The notes: generated from the sequence alone by a model not told the origin. Shown: positions 10,543-20,498, counted from the stretch's first letter. The stretch is DNA of 21,862 nt from Thoreauomyces humboldtii (GCA_027596035.1 JADGJA010000352.1:1-21862), one strand, 5' to 3'. Numbers and translations are program-made.

Positions 10543-11415
10543 TCATCCCAATGACAGCCCTCTCTCCATGCTCGCCACGAGCATCTCCACCGCCTTAGCT
10601 CCTTGAATTCTTTCCGCCTGCCTGCTGCACGGACTCAGCGGATCCGCTGGTGTGATTACTTCAAACTCCGCATGTTCCTCGGGTCTCGTCCACTCCTCGT
10701 GCCTTGGCCGTTTAGAAACTGGTGATATAGATGGATACGGGAAGAGTCGCGCAGTCGTTATAGGTAGTCCCTGTTGCCGGCGAGCGCGTTTGACGGGGGC
10801 ACGGAGAACACCGACCATTGGACGATAGATCTCCGATCGTGGGGAGGAGGAGCAGGGAGCGGTGGGTGAGGGACTTCCGTGCAACCCCCGATTTCTACGT
10901 GGTGAACCCGATGGCGGTGTCGTGCACGGTCGCTTCGTCCCAGTAAGTGAGCGTCCGCCTGTTGACGATTCTCCTACTCCCCTTTCAAGGTTTCCAGGCC
11001 AGGAGGGCACAATTCTGTCGGGCTCCGTCCTCGCCCTCGCTAGGAGTCGTCTCCTGGGATCTGGAGTGCCTGGTTCGCCTCCCGTCCAACTCCGTTGAAG
11101 TGTTCTACGCGACCTGCGCGACCAGTGTCCACCGGCACTTCCTGGCGCTGGACCGACTCCGCCGGCACCGAACGCCATGGGCGCGAGTCCCAAGAGCTGT
11201 GCGGCTCGCTGTCCTGGTGTCTCCGTCACGCTCTTCGGAGGAGGTGATGGGACTACCTGCGTCTGCGTCAATGGCCCGGACGACTGCCTGCGAAAAGGAC
11301 GTCGCGTTGGAGACGGGAGAAGCGCAGTTTGGTTGGTGAGGTTCATGGCCGACAGAAGTTCGGCCAAGTCGGTCGCGCTTGCGGGCATGGTTTGCTCCTG
11401 ATCATCGAAAGACAT
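10543..11415 (-). CDS. Unrecognised disordered protein rich in S/T-P motifs
   Basis: A single 290-codon frame opens with MSFDDQEQT and is uninterrupted, unlike its intron-dense neighbours. I do not recognise a family. It is rich in Pro, Ser and Arg and looks mostly disordered. About a dozen S/T-P pairs are present, several with a basic residue just after (SPTRR, SPRR, SPVSKR), as in CDK targets, plus basic clusters KRARRQQ and SKRPRHEE that could act as nuclear signals. Short helix-like stretches sit at the N-terminus (DLAELLSAMNL) and C-terminus (ERIQGAKAVEMLVASMERG). The length of the frame and the ordered ends argue for a real gene, but codon evidence is weak. An intron inside it cannot be excluded, because other frames in the middle are also open for short runs. 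It is convergent with KATNAL2 and divergent from the lipase. Confidence 0.55.
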   Translation of the reverse strand: MSFDDQEQTMPASATDLAELLSAMNLTNQTALLPSPTRRPFRRQSSGPLTQTQVVPSPPPKSVTETPGQRAAQLLGLAPMAFGAGGVGPAPGSAGGHWSRRSRRTLQRSWTGGEPGTPDPRRRLLARARTEPDRIVPSWPGNLERGVGESSTGGRSLTGTKRPCTTPPSGSPRRNRGLHGSPSPTAPCSSSPRSEIYRPMVGVLRAPVKRARRQQGLPITTARLFPYPSISPVSKRPRHEEWTRPEEHAEFEVITPADPLSPCSRQAERIQGAKAVEMLVASMERGLSLG

Positions 11416-12538
11416 GACTCTTGTATTCGCTGCCGTCAGCAGCGCCTTAATACGTCGTTACCCTGTTCGAGAAAGCTATAAGCACTCCGGACATCGGGAG
11501 AGAATCAGATATAGTAAAATGCCAGCAGGCCGCTGGAAAGCTGGCCAGCGGAGTTCGCAGAGAGGGCAGCCCGTGTGCATTGAAAAGATTGGGTTCCTGA
11601 CTCACCTGTTCGAGAAATATCCCATTATCTTTGCGCGGATGTTTTGAATCTGAGTCAGTGAGGATAGGCTCCTACAACAGTGGCAATGGTCGGAGTACCG
11701 GTATGATAGTGGGAGCAGTGCACAAACAACCCCTGCCCCACGCGTTTTTCGGACAGCCATCACCGGGAGCACGTCTGAACTCATCCATCAAATCCCAACC
11801 TCAGAGATAGGTTGATTGAGTGGGAAGGCACAAACGATTTCTCCCTGATGCAAGGTTGGAGCAGTAAACGTGAGTTCCAAGTCCTTTGCATTTCAATCGG
11901 TAGGCTTGACCCAGCCACGCTTCCCACGATGAGTTCCGAGCCGAAGGGGGGCTGCATGTCTGGGTCAGCCGCGAGCACCCCTCATGCCTAGCCATGCAAG
12001 TAAAGGGGTCAAACCAGAATACCACTGGCACCCCTTCGCCTTTACTTGCATGGCTTGCATGGCACTGACATCGCCTTGTCGTTGTCGTTGACGTTGTCGA
12101 AAACTATTCCGACGGGTTCGTTAGACAGCAAAACCATCGGTTTAATGAGAGGGAAACAGCGGCAGCTCGTTCTATGCGTGCAAACGCTCCTCCGAGTCGT
12201 CGCAACTTCTACAGTATATTGGAATCCAGCAAGCCGGGGGGAGGATTGCAGGTGACGATGTGAGGCCCGCGGTATGGCAAGCGCACCCTTTCCGAGGCAA
12301 GTCTGTGCGTTCTCGTCATCTGTTGATTCCGGCGGCCCTGATAAAACCATGTCCAGGGGAGGGGCAACCAAACGCGTCGTACGTGTGTGATAAAAGGACC
12401 GTGTTCTGGTGCGCACATGCAAAAAGCCACAGACCCACTGCGCGTGCCGACCTTTTCCCCACCCTTTCTCTGTCCGCATCCCAACGTAGGAATCTCAACC
12501 ACAGTACTCTCCCTACACGTCAAGAGAACGGAAAGACG
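11416..12538. other. 1.1-kb divergent intergenic region between the orphan gene and the lipase
   Basis: No supported gene lies here. The open frames on both strands (for example 11801-12031 minus and 12042-12479 minus) are short, overlap each other and show no family features. The region must contain the promoters of two divergent genes and the 5' leader of the lipase. Its main structured element is the 17-bp inverted repeat at 11990-12055, listed separately. A pyrimidine-rich stretch (about 12450-12485) shortly before the lipase ATG may belong to its core promoter. Confidence 0.45.
11990..12055. repeat. Perfect 17-bp inverted repeat with 32-bp spacer
   Basis: The left arm AGCCATGCAAGTAAAGG (11990-12006) is the exact reverse complement of the right arm CCTTTACTTGCATGGCT (12039-12055). 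Inside it, GGGGT next to the left arm can also face ACCCC in the spacer. The nine-base unit TTGCATGGC is duplicated head-to-tail directly over the right arm (12046-12063). The element could be a hairpin, a paired regulator-binding site or the trace of a small transposon; no transposase or target duplication is seen. Confidence 0.6.
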
Positions 12539-14958
12539 ATGATGGCACTGCAGGACTCCCTTCCCATCGCCAGGTTCGAGGACTATCTGGCCGAGACAAG
12601 CGATGAGGTCGGTTCGCGCGCAGCTCCAACGATGGTCGCCGACGGATTGGGAAAGGCCGGGTGAGTGGTTTGATCCAACTTCTTTCCACTCACAACGCAA
12701 TACGGAGAGCTTGACGCTGGCTTTGAAAGCAGGTCCAATCCGATGTTGGTCGACTCGGCCTATGCCAGCACCGAGGACCTCATGCATCAACACGAATTCC
12801 TCGAGGACTTTGACTTGGAGGAGAAGTTCCCACACGTGGCGTCCATGGCGCCGGCAAGGCTCAACGTCCACCGCGTGGGAGCTGCTCTGGAGGCCATCAT
12901 GGAGGAGGAGGAGGAGGAGGAGGAAACGGACGGGGATGGAGACGCTTTGATTGCAGCCTTCATGAACGAGCGGAGGCGACGCGTTGACTTTGCAGAGTCG
13001 GCTGTCAGCGTGTACGATGACGAAACCCACGACGACAGCGACCTGCTTGATGAGAATGACCACCCGTGGGAAGCTGACCGTTTCGAAGCCGAAGAAGCGT
13101 TGAACGTGCGTGGGGTGCACGAACCTGTAGCTTCTTCGGAACCAGACGAGGCCGTCACGTCCGTTGATGAAAGTTCCCCGCGCGGTGTGCAGGAAGCCTT
13201 AACTCTTTCGGAGGACCACGAATCCGTCTTGTTATCGGTCGATGGAAGCTCAAGTGATTTGCCGTGGCCCGTACAGAGTCAATCTCGACCTGACTTTCTG
13301 ACAGACGATCCACCGCCAGCGCTTTTGCCACATGGCAAACGTGGGCCGTCCGGCTGCAGCAAGATCAAGAGCTACCGCCCCCGCGCGTATTCGATGGCGT
13401 CTCAGCCTCCCCCGTGTCCGACGGAAGCCGAAGCCGCGGCTCAAATACCGCATCTCGCCGACACAAAGTCCATCATCGAGTTTTGGCAGTATCCCTGTGA
13501 AAGCCACACCGTCGAAACCCGAGACGGTTACCTCCTCAACCTCGATCGCATCCCGAACCCTCAGCACGGATTCACGGCCTACACGGCGCCGACTCCTTAC
13601 AAGCGACCGCCCGTCATCATCTGGCACGGTCTCTGCATCAACAGCGCTGCCTTCGTCTGCTCGCCTGGTGGCACGGACGCCAACCTCGCCCTTTACCTCG
13701 CCCAGCAAGGGTTCGACGTCTGGCTTGCCAACAGTAGAGGAAGCTTCCTGTCCCGTAAACATGCACATTGGCCCAGCGCCGACGAGATCATGTTTCACTC
13801 TCGCTACTGGAACTATGTCGGCATGGACGAGATGGCAAAGTTCGACGTGCCGGCCGTCGTCGAGTACGTGCGCGAAGTCACCGGCTGGAGCAAGGTCGCG
13901 TATCTGGGATACAGCCAGGGAACGGCCCAGATGTTCATGAGCTTGAGTTTGAGCGAGGAGATGAACGAAAAGATCGCCGTCTTTGTCGCCCTGGCTCCGG
14001 CCATGAAACCGAGACGTGAGTCTAGCGATGCGCTTGTACTCTTGGTGCCCCATTTAAACCGTTTGTTCTCACGCAGCTCTCCAAAACCAACTACTGAGCA
14101 ACGCGACTCAGTCTCTATCGCCTTCGGTCCTCTTTGCGCTCGGATGCTGGTCGGCCCTCCCCCAAGCGGAGTGGCTGCGAGCCCGAGTCGTATCGGAAGT
14201 GTACGCGAAGATCATCCACACCAGCATCCGCTTGCTCCTGGGGTGGAGGAACGACAAGTTTCCAAGAGCTTGGCATAGCGCTCTCTACACGCATCTGTAC
14301 GGTGGCGGAAGCGTCAAGAACCTGGTGGTAAGTCCTCTACGAGCACCGTCTGCTCCCGTGCTAGTCAAATGTTCAACGCAAGTTTCTGTTTTTCCTTCTT
14401 GATAGCACTGGTTTCAGATCATCACCCAGCAGACATTCACGCCCTACGATCACGACCGGACGCCTCACGTCCTGGCCGGCGACGCGTCGTCGTCGTCCGA
14501 AAGCAAGCGCGACACGCACATCTCGACTTATGCGCCGAAACGCATCGGGCCGTGTCCGTACCCCACCCATCACATCACCACTCCGATGGTGAGGTTTCAG
14601 CAGGCTTGCTGTCTCTCCTCTCCACACGTACTGATCGTCCCGATACAGATGGTCTTCTGCGGTGAGAATGACAACATCTCGGAAAACAGTCACTATGATT
14701 CGGCTTTCGGAAAGAACGCCCATGTGACCATCGTGCCGGTAGGTCAGCGCCATACATGACCTATGATATTGAACAAGGAAGGGAAAAGTTGAACAAGGAC
14801 GCTAACTTGCTCTGTTCGTTCTATACTTCCAGGAGTATGAGCATATGGACTTCCTGTGGGCGCCTGGGGCGCGGGAGACGGTTTGGGAGAGCGTCGTGGA
14901 GTCTATCACGCGCGCGATGGTGGACGTGGATCCGAACGAACCGACGGAACGTTGGTGA
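12539..14958 (+). CDS. Acid lipase / steryl ester hydrolase, TGL1-YEH type alpha/beta hydrolase
   Basis: Six exons: 12539-12660, 12733-14015, 14077-14327, 14406-14588, 14649-14738 and 14833-14958, giving 684 residues. The first roughly 280 residues are acidic and low in complexity, with a run of eight glutamates after residue 96, and precede the hydrolase. The AB-hydrolase lipase part then shows FWQYPCESHTVETRDGYLL, the oxyanion motif IIWHGLC, the nucleophile elbow GYSQG with Ser435, VHWFQII in the cap region, Asp621 in CGENDN, and His647 in EYEHMDFLW. These match the Ser-Asp-His triad of gastric, lysosomal acid and yeast Tgl1/Yeh lipases, which hydrolyse triacylglycerol or sterol esters. No signal peptide or N-terminal membrane anchor is visible, unlike yeast Tgl1/Yeh1, so a cytosolic or lipid-droplet-associated enzyme is possible. 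Intron 14589-14648 is a multiple of three with no stop. The exact substrate cannot be read. Confidence 0.9.
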
Positions 14959-15223
14959 GAATGGTGGGCGATACGGGCATGCCTTGGCAGAGCCTTGGCA
15001 GACATATCGAAAACCTCGTCTTTTTTTGGGGGGGACGCTCTCCTCCCCAGCATTTTTGGAAACAGTTGAAATTGACTGAATACCCCCCTGTGATGTTCGA
15101 GGCTGAATCTGATGCCCGCTGGATTCTTCTAGGAAGCAGTTGAGATTGAATTGGGTACCCCGACGATGGTGAAAACCAAGGTTGGCGGCGATGAACGAAT
15201 TTCCGGACGCGTGAGCTAGATGA
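14959..15223. other. Convergent 3' intergenic gap between lipase and SOG2
   Basis: This 265-bp gap separates the two stop codons and holds the 3' ends of both genes. It contains a T7G7 run near 15022-15035 and two related segments, CAGTTGAAATTGACTGAATACCCC near 15063 in part and CAGTTGAGATTGA near 15137, each followed by a C-rich stretch. I see no gene in it. Confidence 0.4.
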
Positions 15224-17775
15224 CTACGTGAGACCCTCACTCACGCCAGGAGTCGTTATGCCTGTGCGAAGCGTCGCAAGAGCCATGGCGAGCTCCTTTG
15301 TTGTCCGAGTGACCGAATGCAGTCCCACCATCAGCGATTTCTCGAGAGGATGGGCCTTGGCAAGGGTCCGAGCCACTGCGCTCATGTTTGTGATCGCCTG
15401 AAGCCAAAAGCAATGTCAACTCATTGAAACATATTCAGTCTGGGGCGTCAGTGGCTTAAGCACCTTGACAAATTGGCCAGACTCCTCCGCGACCCTTCTC
15501 TGCACCTTGAGGTCCGCCGTATCCTGGGCCAGGACATCCGATATTCGTTTAGTGCTGTCATGGACCAGGACCATAGTCGCTAGAAGCTCCGCGCCCAATG
15601 CGTCCGGTACGGCATTCGCTTTTTCACGACTGAGTGACCCTGGTATGTCTTTAAGAAGTTTCAGGACCTCGGTGGCGGCCGTGGCAGCGCTCTGGGCCAT
15701 TCCCCGAATGGTGGTCCAATCGGCCACGAAGCGTTGCTGCTGTTGCTGCTGCTGGTGAAGGGTCCCGGTGTCGCTGTCGCTCGTGGTGGAACCGGGTGCG
15801 TACAAGAATGACACGGAGCTAGGCGCGGGCGACACAGCGGGAAAGAGGTGGCGAGCGGACATGAATCCCTGCAGGGCTGTGGCGATCTCCGAGGTGGCGC
15901 AGTGCCATTCGGCGAGGAAGCTTCTCACGTCCCGAAGGTCCATGTCGCGCAGCAGTTCCGTGGTCGCGCTCTGCATGGCACGGACGACTGCCGACGCGGC
16001 GGCGATGCCCGAAAGGGCTTGGGAACGAAGCTCTGCCAGAAGGGGAAGGGTCCTTTCAGCGCCATCTGTCAGTCCAGTGGGACTGACGGGAACTGGTTCG
16101 AGGAACATTCTTCCCAGACACGCGACGAGAGAAAGAGTGGCCGCGTTCAAACCGTCCAGACTGGAACGGACGGTGAAGAGCACGTCGCCACTGATGGTGT
16201 CGAGGCTATCCAGAAGCGCGTTCACTATCCTGTGGGCGTAGGCAAGAGGATATGCTAGGTCTTCCAAAGCGCAAGCGGTTTCCTCAACATCTGGAGCAAG
16301 TCCCGTTGCAAGTCGACCGGCTGATGACACCTCCTGCTCACGTCGTTTCCTGATATGGGCTCGTATCCGTACATAGCAGTCGCGTTGTGATCCACGGTCA
16401 CCAAAGAGCGCCCGTGTTGGCGCCGAATAACGCGATCCAGAACTTGGTTCGGTAGAGACGTTTGACGTTGGCGTGCCATCATGACCGTATGAATCTCCTA
16501 ATCGCCTTGAAAACATGTACAACAATAAGAAAAAGTAGAAGATAGCAAAGCGGTTTATCAAGACTCACTTGGCAGCGGTAGCGTTATCAAAGGCGTCCTG
16601 ATGTACGCCTATCGGAGAACGTTAGGAATTCGGCCGTACGTCATATGCGTGCAGGCCCGTCATGAGACGTACTCTCAGCAAGCAGGTACTCCTTGAAAGA
16701 CTGCACCCAAACTTCATGGTTCTCATGCGTCTCGCTCTGCGTTATTCCCGGTGGTGGCCATGAAAGAGGGTTGTGCTCTACAGGATGCATCGAATGAGCT
16801 CGAAACTGGTGTTGTTCCCAAGTCAGCGATGGCATACCCAGTTTGAAGACTTTCAGCTGCGACATTCTCCCGACGTAAGTCGGTATCTGCTGCAGCCGAT
16901 TCCGGGCGAGACTCAGCACCTGCAAATGGTAGCTGGCCATGAGTTTCAAGCCCTTTCGAAGGAAGTTACGCAGTTGCAGCGTACTTTCAGGTTCATGAGA
17001 GCGCCAAGAGTGGGTGGCAGCTTTCGCATCTTGTTTCGACTGAGGTCTAGAGATAAGAATGAATGACGGTCCTTGGCTCGGGAAGCTCACTCCTAGTCGT
17101 ATACCCAAGATTTCGAGAGATCCCAGTCCGCATATCTGTAAGAGGATGATGAGGGTCATTGCAGTCTTTCAAACAACAGCAAACGCGTTCATTCGTACCG
17201 CGGTGGGGAAGTCGCGGATCTGATTGGAGCGCAGGTTGAGGTATCGCAGAGCAGAAAGTCGAACGATCTCTACAGGTAGCGAGGCCAGGAGATTGTTGGA
17301 GAGTCCGAGTCTGATTGAGGAAAGCATACTGGTTCAGCGAAGAGCCTGTGATGCCTAACCTCTGGGACGAGCTGCCTCACCGCTCCAAGGAAACAAGGAG
17401 ACCAATCTCGGGTGGCAGCTGGGAAAGCGCTCTGTCGGACAGGTTCAGACTTGCTGGTGATTTGGTACGTTCCTCCTCCAGGATGCCGCGCACGACCTGG
17501 TCGGACTCTGTTTGCGACTTTGGTTCTGGCGTCTTGGAGCGTGACGAAGGCGTCTCTGCGGGAGCGCTGCTGCTGGGCGGCCGCAGAGGGGAGGGGTTGC
17601 GGAGTCTTGTGGATTGGAGTGCAGGAGAGTCAAGGGAAGAGGTTCTCACGTGGACCTTGAGCGGAGGAGGATTCTGATCGTGCGTGGTGGTGGTGGTGCT
17701 GGCGGTGGTGGTGGGGTCGTGTCGCGCCCCAGGCGCTCCGCCCGGCGGGTACGTATCATAGGTGAATACGTTCAT
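15224..17775 (-). CDS. SOG2: SOG2-like leucine-rich-repeat protein of the RAM signalling network
   Basis: Nine exons on the minus strand: 17775-17381, 17310-17199, 17135-17105, 17046-16985, 16919-16838, 16777-16673, 16608-16569, 16505-15464 and 15397-15224, giving 680 residues. After a disordered, Thr/Pro-rich N-terminus come five leucine-rich repeats (LNLSDRALSQLP, LGLSNNLLASLP, LNLRSNQIRDFP, LDLSRNKMRKLP, LSLARNRLQQIP), closed by LEHNPLSWPPPGI. Repeats 2-5 read through only when the introns are removed, which supports the junctions. The C-terminal part (about residues 340-680) resembles the Sog2 domain: ALEDLAYPLAYAHRIVN, then long helices, and a conserved tail beginning AITNMSAVARTLAKAHPLEK. 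A seven-Gln tract interrupts it. In yeast Sog2 acts with Kic1, Hym1, Mob2 and the NDR kinase Cbk1 in polarity and cell separation. The start may be preceded by an undetected exon. Intron 16837-16778 is stop-free and in frame. Confidence 0.88.
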
Positions 17776-17807
17776 GGAAGAGGTAACAGAAGCCTACTCG
17801 ATTTCAT
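17772..17807 (-). promoter_or_regulatory. Possible upstream ORF whose stop overlaps the SOG2 start codon
   Basis: On the minus strand an ATG at 17807-17805 opens an 11-codon frame that ends with TGA at 17774-17772, sharing two bases with the proposed SOG2 ATG (17775-17773) in an ATGA arrangement. If it is transcribed, it would affect initiation or allow termination-reinitiation. The transcript start is unknown. Confidence 0.3.
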
Positions 17808-18206
17808 CTCCGACGAGGTTGCCGTGTCTCGATGCGAAGGTTACAGTAGTCTGTCTGCATGGCGTTGAGACAACATGGGGAGATGCGCGAAAGGGTGATA
17901 ACGAGGGCCGACCCAGGATGGTGGTTGCGCGGACCCGAACGATCCGACGACGCGGATCGGTGTCACCTTACCGTGAATCAGGTCCCTCGGTACCTGGTAA
18001 ACTTATCAGACTGGACGCGTGACAAACAAAACGCTTATCTCGAAAGTTCGAAACAGCGCGGTGGGAAGTGGCACATGTCATGTTTGTTTGTGTTGAACGG
18101 CGACCGTGCTTCCTTGTTCCACGCTCCTTATCGTGTCCATGTATACAAGAGGGCTGCTCGGAGGAAAAGTCTCACCCCCCTACCTATTACCTATACTGGA
18201 CTGTAT

Positions 18207-18255
<49 letters not shown>

Positions 18256-18435
18256 CTCTCGTCACTCCTCTCTGTCTGGCGCCTCAGAACTCCCCATCCA
18301 AGTTCTAGCAGCAGGAGACAACCTCCTTCCAAGACAGAGACACATCTCAAACCTGAACTTTCGAAACCCCCTTTTGGACCATCAATCTCATCTGCGCTAG
18401 CATTCGCTCAACTCTTGCAGATCTCTTCCGATTGA
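17776..18435. promoter_or_regulatory. Divergent intergenic region of SOG2 and S1/P1 nuclease
   Basis: This 660-bp gap lies between the divergent start codons. The short open frames across it have no family features, and those near 18100-18300 run through the CT repeat and translate to Ser-Leu runs. The region should carry promoters for both genes. Its striking element is the CT microsatellite at 18211-18260, which lies 176 bp upstream of the nuclease ATG. I see no clear TATA box. Confidence 0.45.
18211..18260 (+). repeat. CT dinucleotide microsatellite
   Basis: A 50-bp tract of CT repeats is interrupted once by an extra T near 18239. Such polypyrimidine tracts are common in core promoters and leaders of fungi and other eukaryotes, and they are prone to length change. 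Here it lies between SOG2 and the nuclease, nearer the nuclease. Confidence 0.95.
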
Positions 18436-19554
18436 ATGCACGTCGACCTAGGCCGTCTGGCCCTGGTCTCCGTCCTCGTCGCGCAGGCTCAAGCCTATGG
18501 GAAGATTGGTATGCACTCCGTGGTCTTCAAGTCCTTTCCCTACCCCTTCGAGCTCGTTCCTGATCTTGTTTCTACCAGGTCACTGGCTCACTGGGCAGAT
18601 CGCCCAGGAACTTCTGACAGACGATGCAGAGGCTTGGACCCGGGTCCTCTTACCTGAATACGGAGGGAGTCTCGCGCGCGCCGCTCTGTGGGCCGACGGT
18701 CAGTCGCATGCAATAGAGCATTCCCCCTTGTCCGACGAACGAACGTCTAATTGGATGTTTCCTGTCGCTTCAGAGGTCAAACCAAGCTGGGCCAAGCCGC
18801 ACCACTACGTCAATCCTCCAACCGACTGCTCCGTGCTGTCCGACTCGCCGTGCAACTGCATCACCACCTCCATCGCAAACTACACTCGGCAGCTCTCACC
18901 CGAAGTCCAACCGCTCGCCCTTCGTCAGGAAGCGCTGAAATTCGTGATCCATTATGTGGGCGATATTCATCAGGTTGCCGCTATCAAACTGCTACTTATT
19001 CTGCTCATTTCAACGATACTTACTTTTTTAATTGTGCCTAGCCTCTGCATGTGTCGGGCCGCGCCAAGGGTGGAACAGAGCAGCGCGTCGTGTTCGGAGG
19101 ACGGCACGTCAGTCTGCATGAAGTCTGGGACTACATGATGTTGGAGGTGAGGCGAGGAACACCCTAGCCCACCTGTCCAATTTTCTCATGCTCTCTTTAC
19201 AAACAGCATCGTATGAAGGTTCTCGGCAAGTCACGAACCGACTACGCAAAGCACCTTCTCACCACGTACCCACCTCCCGTCACCTGCCCTCTTCCCGCAG
19301 GCGCCACCATCGACAGCTTCGTGCCCGCGTGCCCGATGCTCTGGGGCGAGGAGGCCTCTCGACTCAACTGCCAGCTCGTGTGGTCCAACCTGACGCTCGG
19401 AGTGGATCTGGCCGGAACTTACTACGACGCGGTCATAGTGGAGGTTGAGCGTGGCGTCTCCAATGCTGGGCATCGTATCGCTGCGCTGCTGAACGCTGCT
19501 CTGAAGGCGGTAGACCCGGAGGAGGTTGACATGGTGTTGAAGGTCCAGGATTGA
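18436..19554 (+). CDS. Secreted S1/P1-family zinc nuclease
   Basis: Five exons: 18436-18508, 18579-18698, 18774-18973, 19042-19146 and 19207-19554, giving 281 residues. A signal peptide of about 20 residues (LALVSVLVAQAQA) should be cut before Tyr21. The mature protein begins YGKIGHWLTGQIAQ. Likely zinc ligands of the S1/P1 trinuclear site are present: residue 21 (backbone), His26, Asp64 in LWAD, His74 or His75 in PHHYVN, His124 and Asp128 in HYVGDIHQPLH, His134, and His157 and Asp161 in LHEVWD. These enzymes cleave single-stranded DNA and RNA and remove 3' phosphates outside the cell, often for phosphate or nitrogen scavenging. The usual first mature residue is Trp; here it is Tyr. Paired cysteines (CSVLSDSPCNC and others) suggest disulphides. 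Intron 18699-18773 is 75 nt, in frame and stop-free. Confidence 0.92.
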
Positions 19555-20498
19555 GATGTGAACAGGCGGTGTGCCCGGGATTAAAGGGCCTCGCTAAGAG
19601 TGATGGATATTTCCCCGTGTTCCAGTCCTTGTCGAATCGTCTTTTTGAGTTATTCAGTTCATACCTATCAGACAGTGCAATCAGAATACATTTTATTTCT
19701 TACGTGTACCCTCTTTCATTCCCTTTGCTCTGTACCGTACACACAGGCGGCAGACGTCTGGTAGGCTGTGGAGCTGCCATGCACTTGCCGCTGTTTTTCG
19801 TCCTTTTTTTTTGGACAGAGAGTGGCAGCAATCATTGCTGGGACCAGCTATAAAGGAACTGGGTGCCGTGCACCAACGGTAAGAGTCGCACACTTCAGCC
19901 CGAATCATGACAGAAAGCTGTCATCCTTCGCACTGCGACGCTCATGGCTTAACGCAGTCTCCCCGCAGCTAGGCCCTTGTTTGCCGATCTTCTTCCATGG
20001 AAACGAACGAGGACGGTTTCCAAGACTTGGCAGAACACCGCACGGCTTGCACGTCCTTCCCTCAATGCTGCCAGTGGACTGCCCTTGCCACAAACGTACA
20101 GGATCATGACAACTGGAAGCGGTGCACCCACACCCGTTGTTACGTAGAATGGATCTTCGCGGCCGGATCCGTTGGGACCGGCAAAGATGGAACTCTTTTC
20201 GAAAGCCCTCATTTGTGCAAATTTACGCTGAAAAAACATATTCCTGTAACCTGCTCATTAGCAAACGACTGGTAGTGACGAGGAAGGCCGCAAGGCCGAA
20301 GTGCAATGATTTATTCCCTGAAGCCGAGACTCACTTTCCCCTGATGGGCAAGACTGATGGTGGTGATTGCCATCAATCTGCACGTCAGAGGTCGGAGGTC
20401 CCAGCCAGAGTGCGGACGCTTTTGTACAAGGAGGCCGTTCATCTATCTAGTACGATTTCGTTGCGGCGTTCCACCCAAGCACGTGGCGATGGGAATCT
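19555..20498. other. 944-bp region without a recognisable gene
   Basis: Between the S1/P1 nuclease and RPS19 stop codons I find no gene I can support. ATTAAA at 19580-19585 could be the nuclease polyadenylation signal. TATAAAG at 19849-19855 resembles a TATA box on the plus strand but no gene follows it. A minus-strand open frame (20239-19949, 96 codons) includes DPFYVTTGVGAPLP, which faintly recalls the start of catalases, but no catalase core follows. The region may contain a decayed gene, a noncoding RNA or plain 3' flanks. Confidence 0.4.

Noticed and set aside
12209..13120. 303-codon minus-strand open frame overlapping the lipase start
   Set aside because: It lies antisense to lipase exons 1 and 2. 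Its Leu run is the mirror of the GAG repeat coding for the acidic tract, and no family features are seen.
13250..14053. 267-codon minus-strand open frame inside the lipase gene
   Set aside because: It is fully antisense to the conserved hydrolase exon, where biased codon use keeps the opposite strand open.
15063..15161. Imperfect repeat of CAGTTGARATTGA in the lipase-SOG2 gap
   Set aside because: The two copies agree for only about a dozen bases before diverging, too weak to call a repeat element.
15416..16561. Reading the minus-strand 381-codon frame as a separate membrane protein
   Set aside because: Its hydrophobic N-terminus (FAIFYFFLLLYMF) is the translation of a T-rich SOG2 intron (16568-16506). 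The rest is the Sog2 domain joined to the LRR exons by clean splice sites.
19997..20275. Small plus-strand ORF with several cysteines in the gene-free gap
   Set aside because: It is 92 codons with no recognisable motif, signal peptide or supporting context, so I could not separate it from chance.
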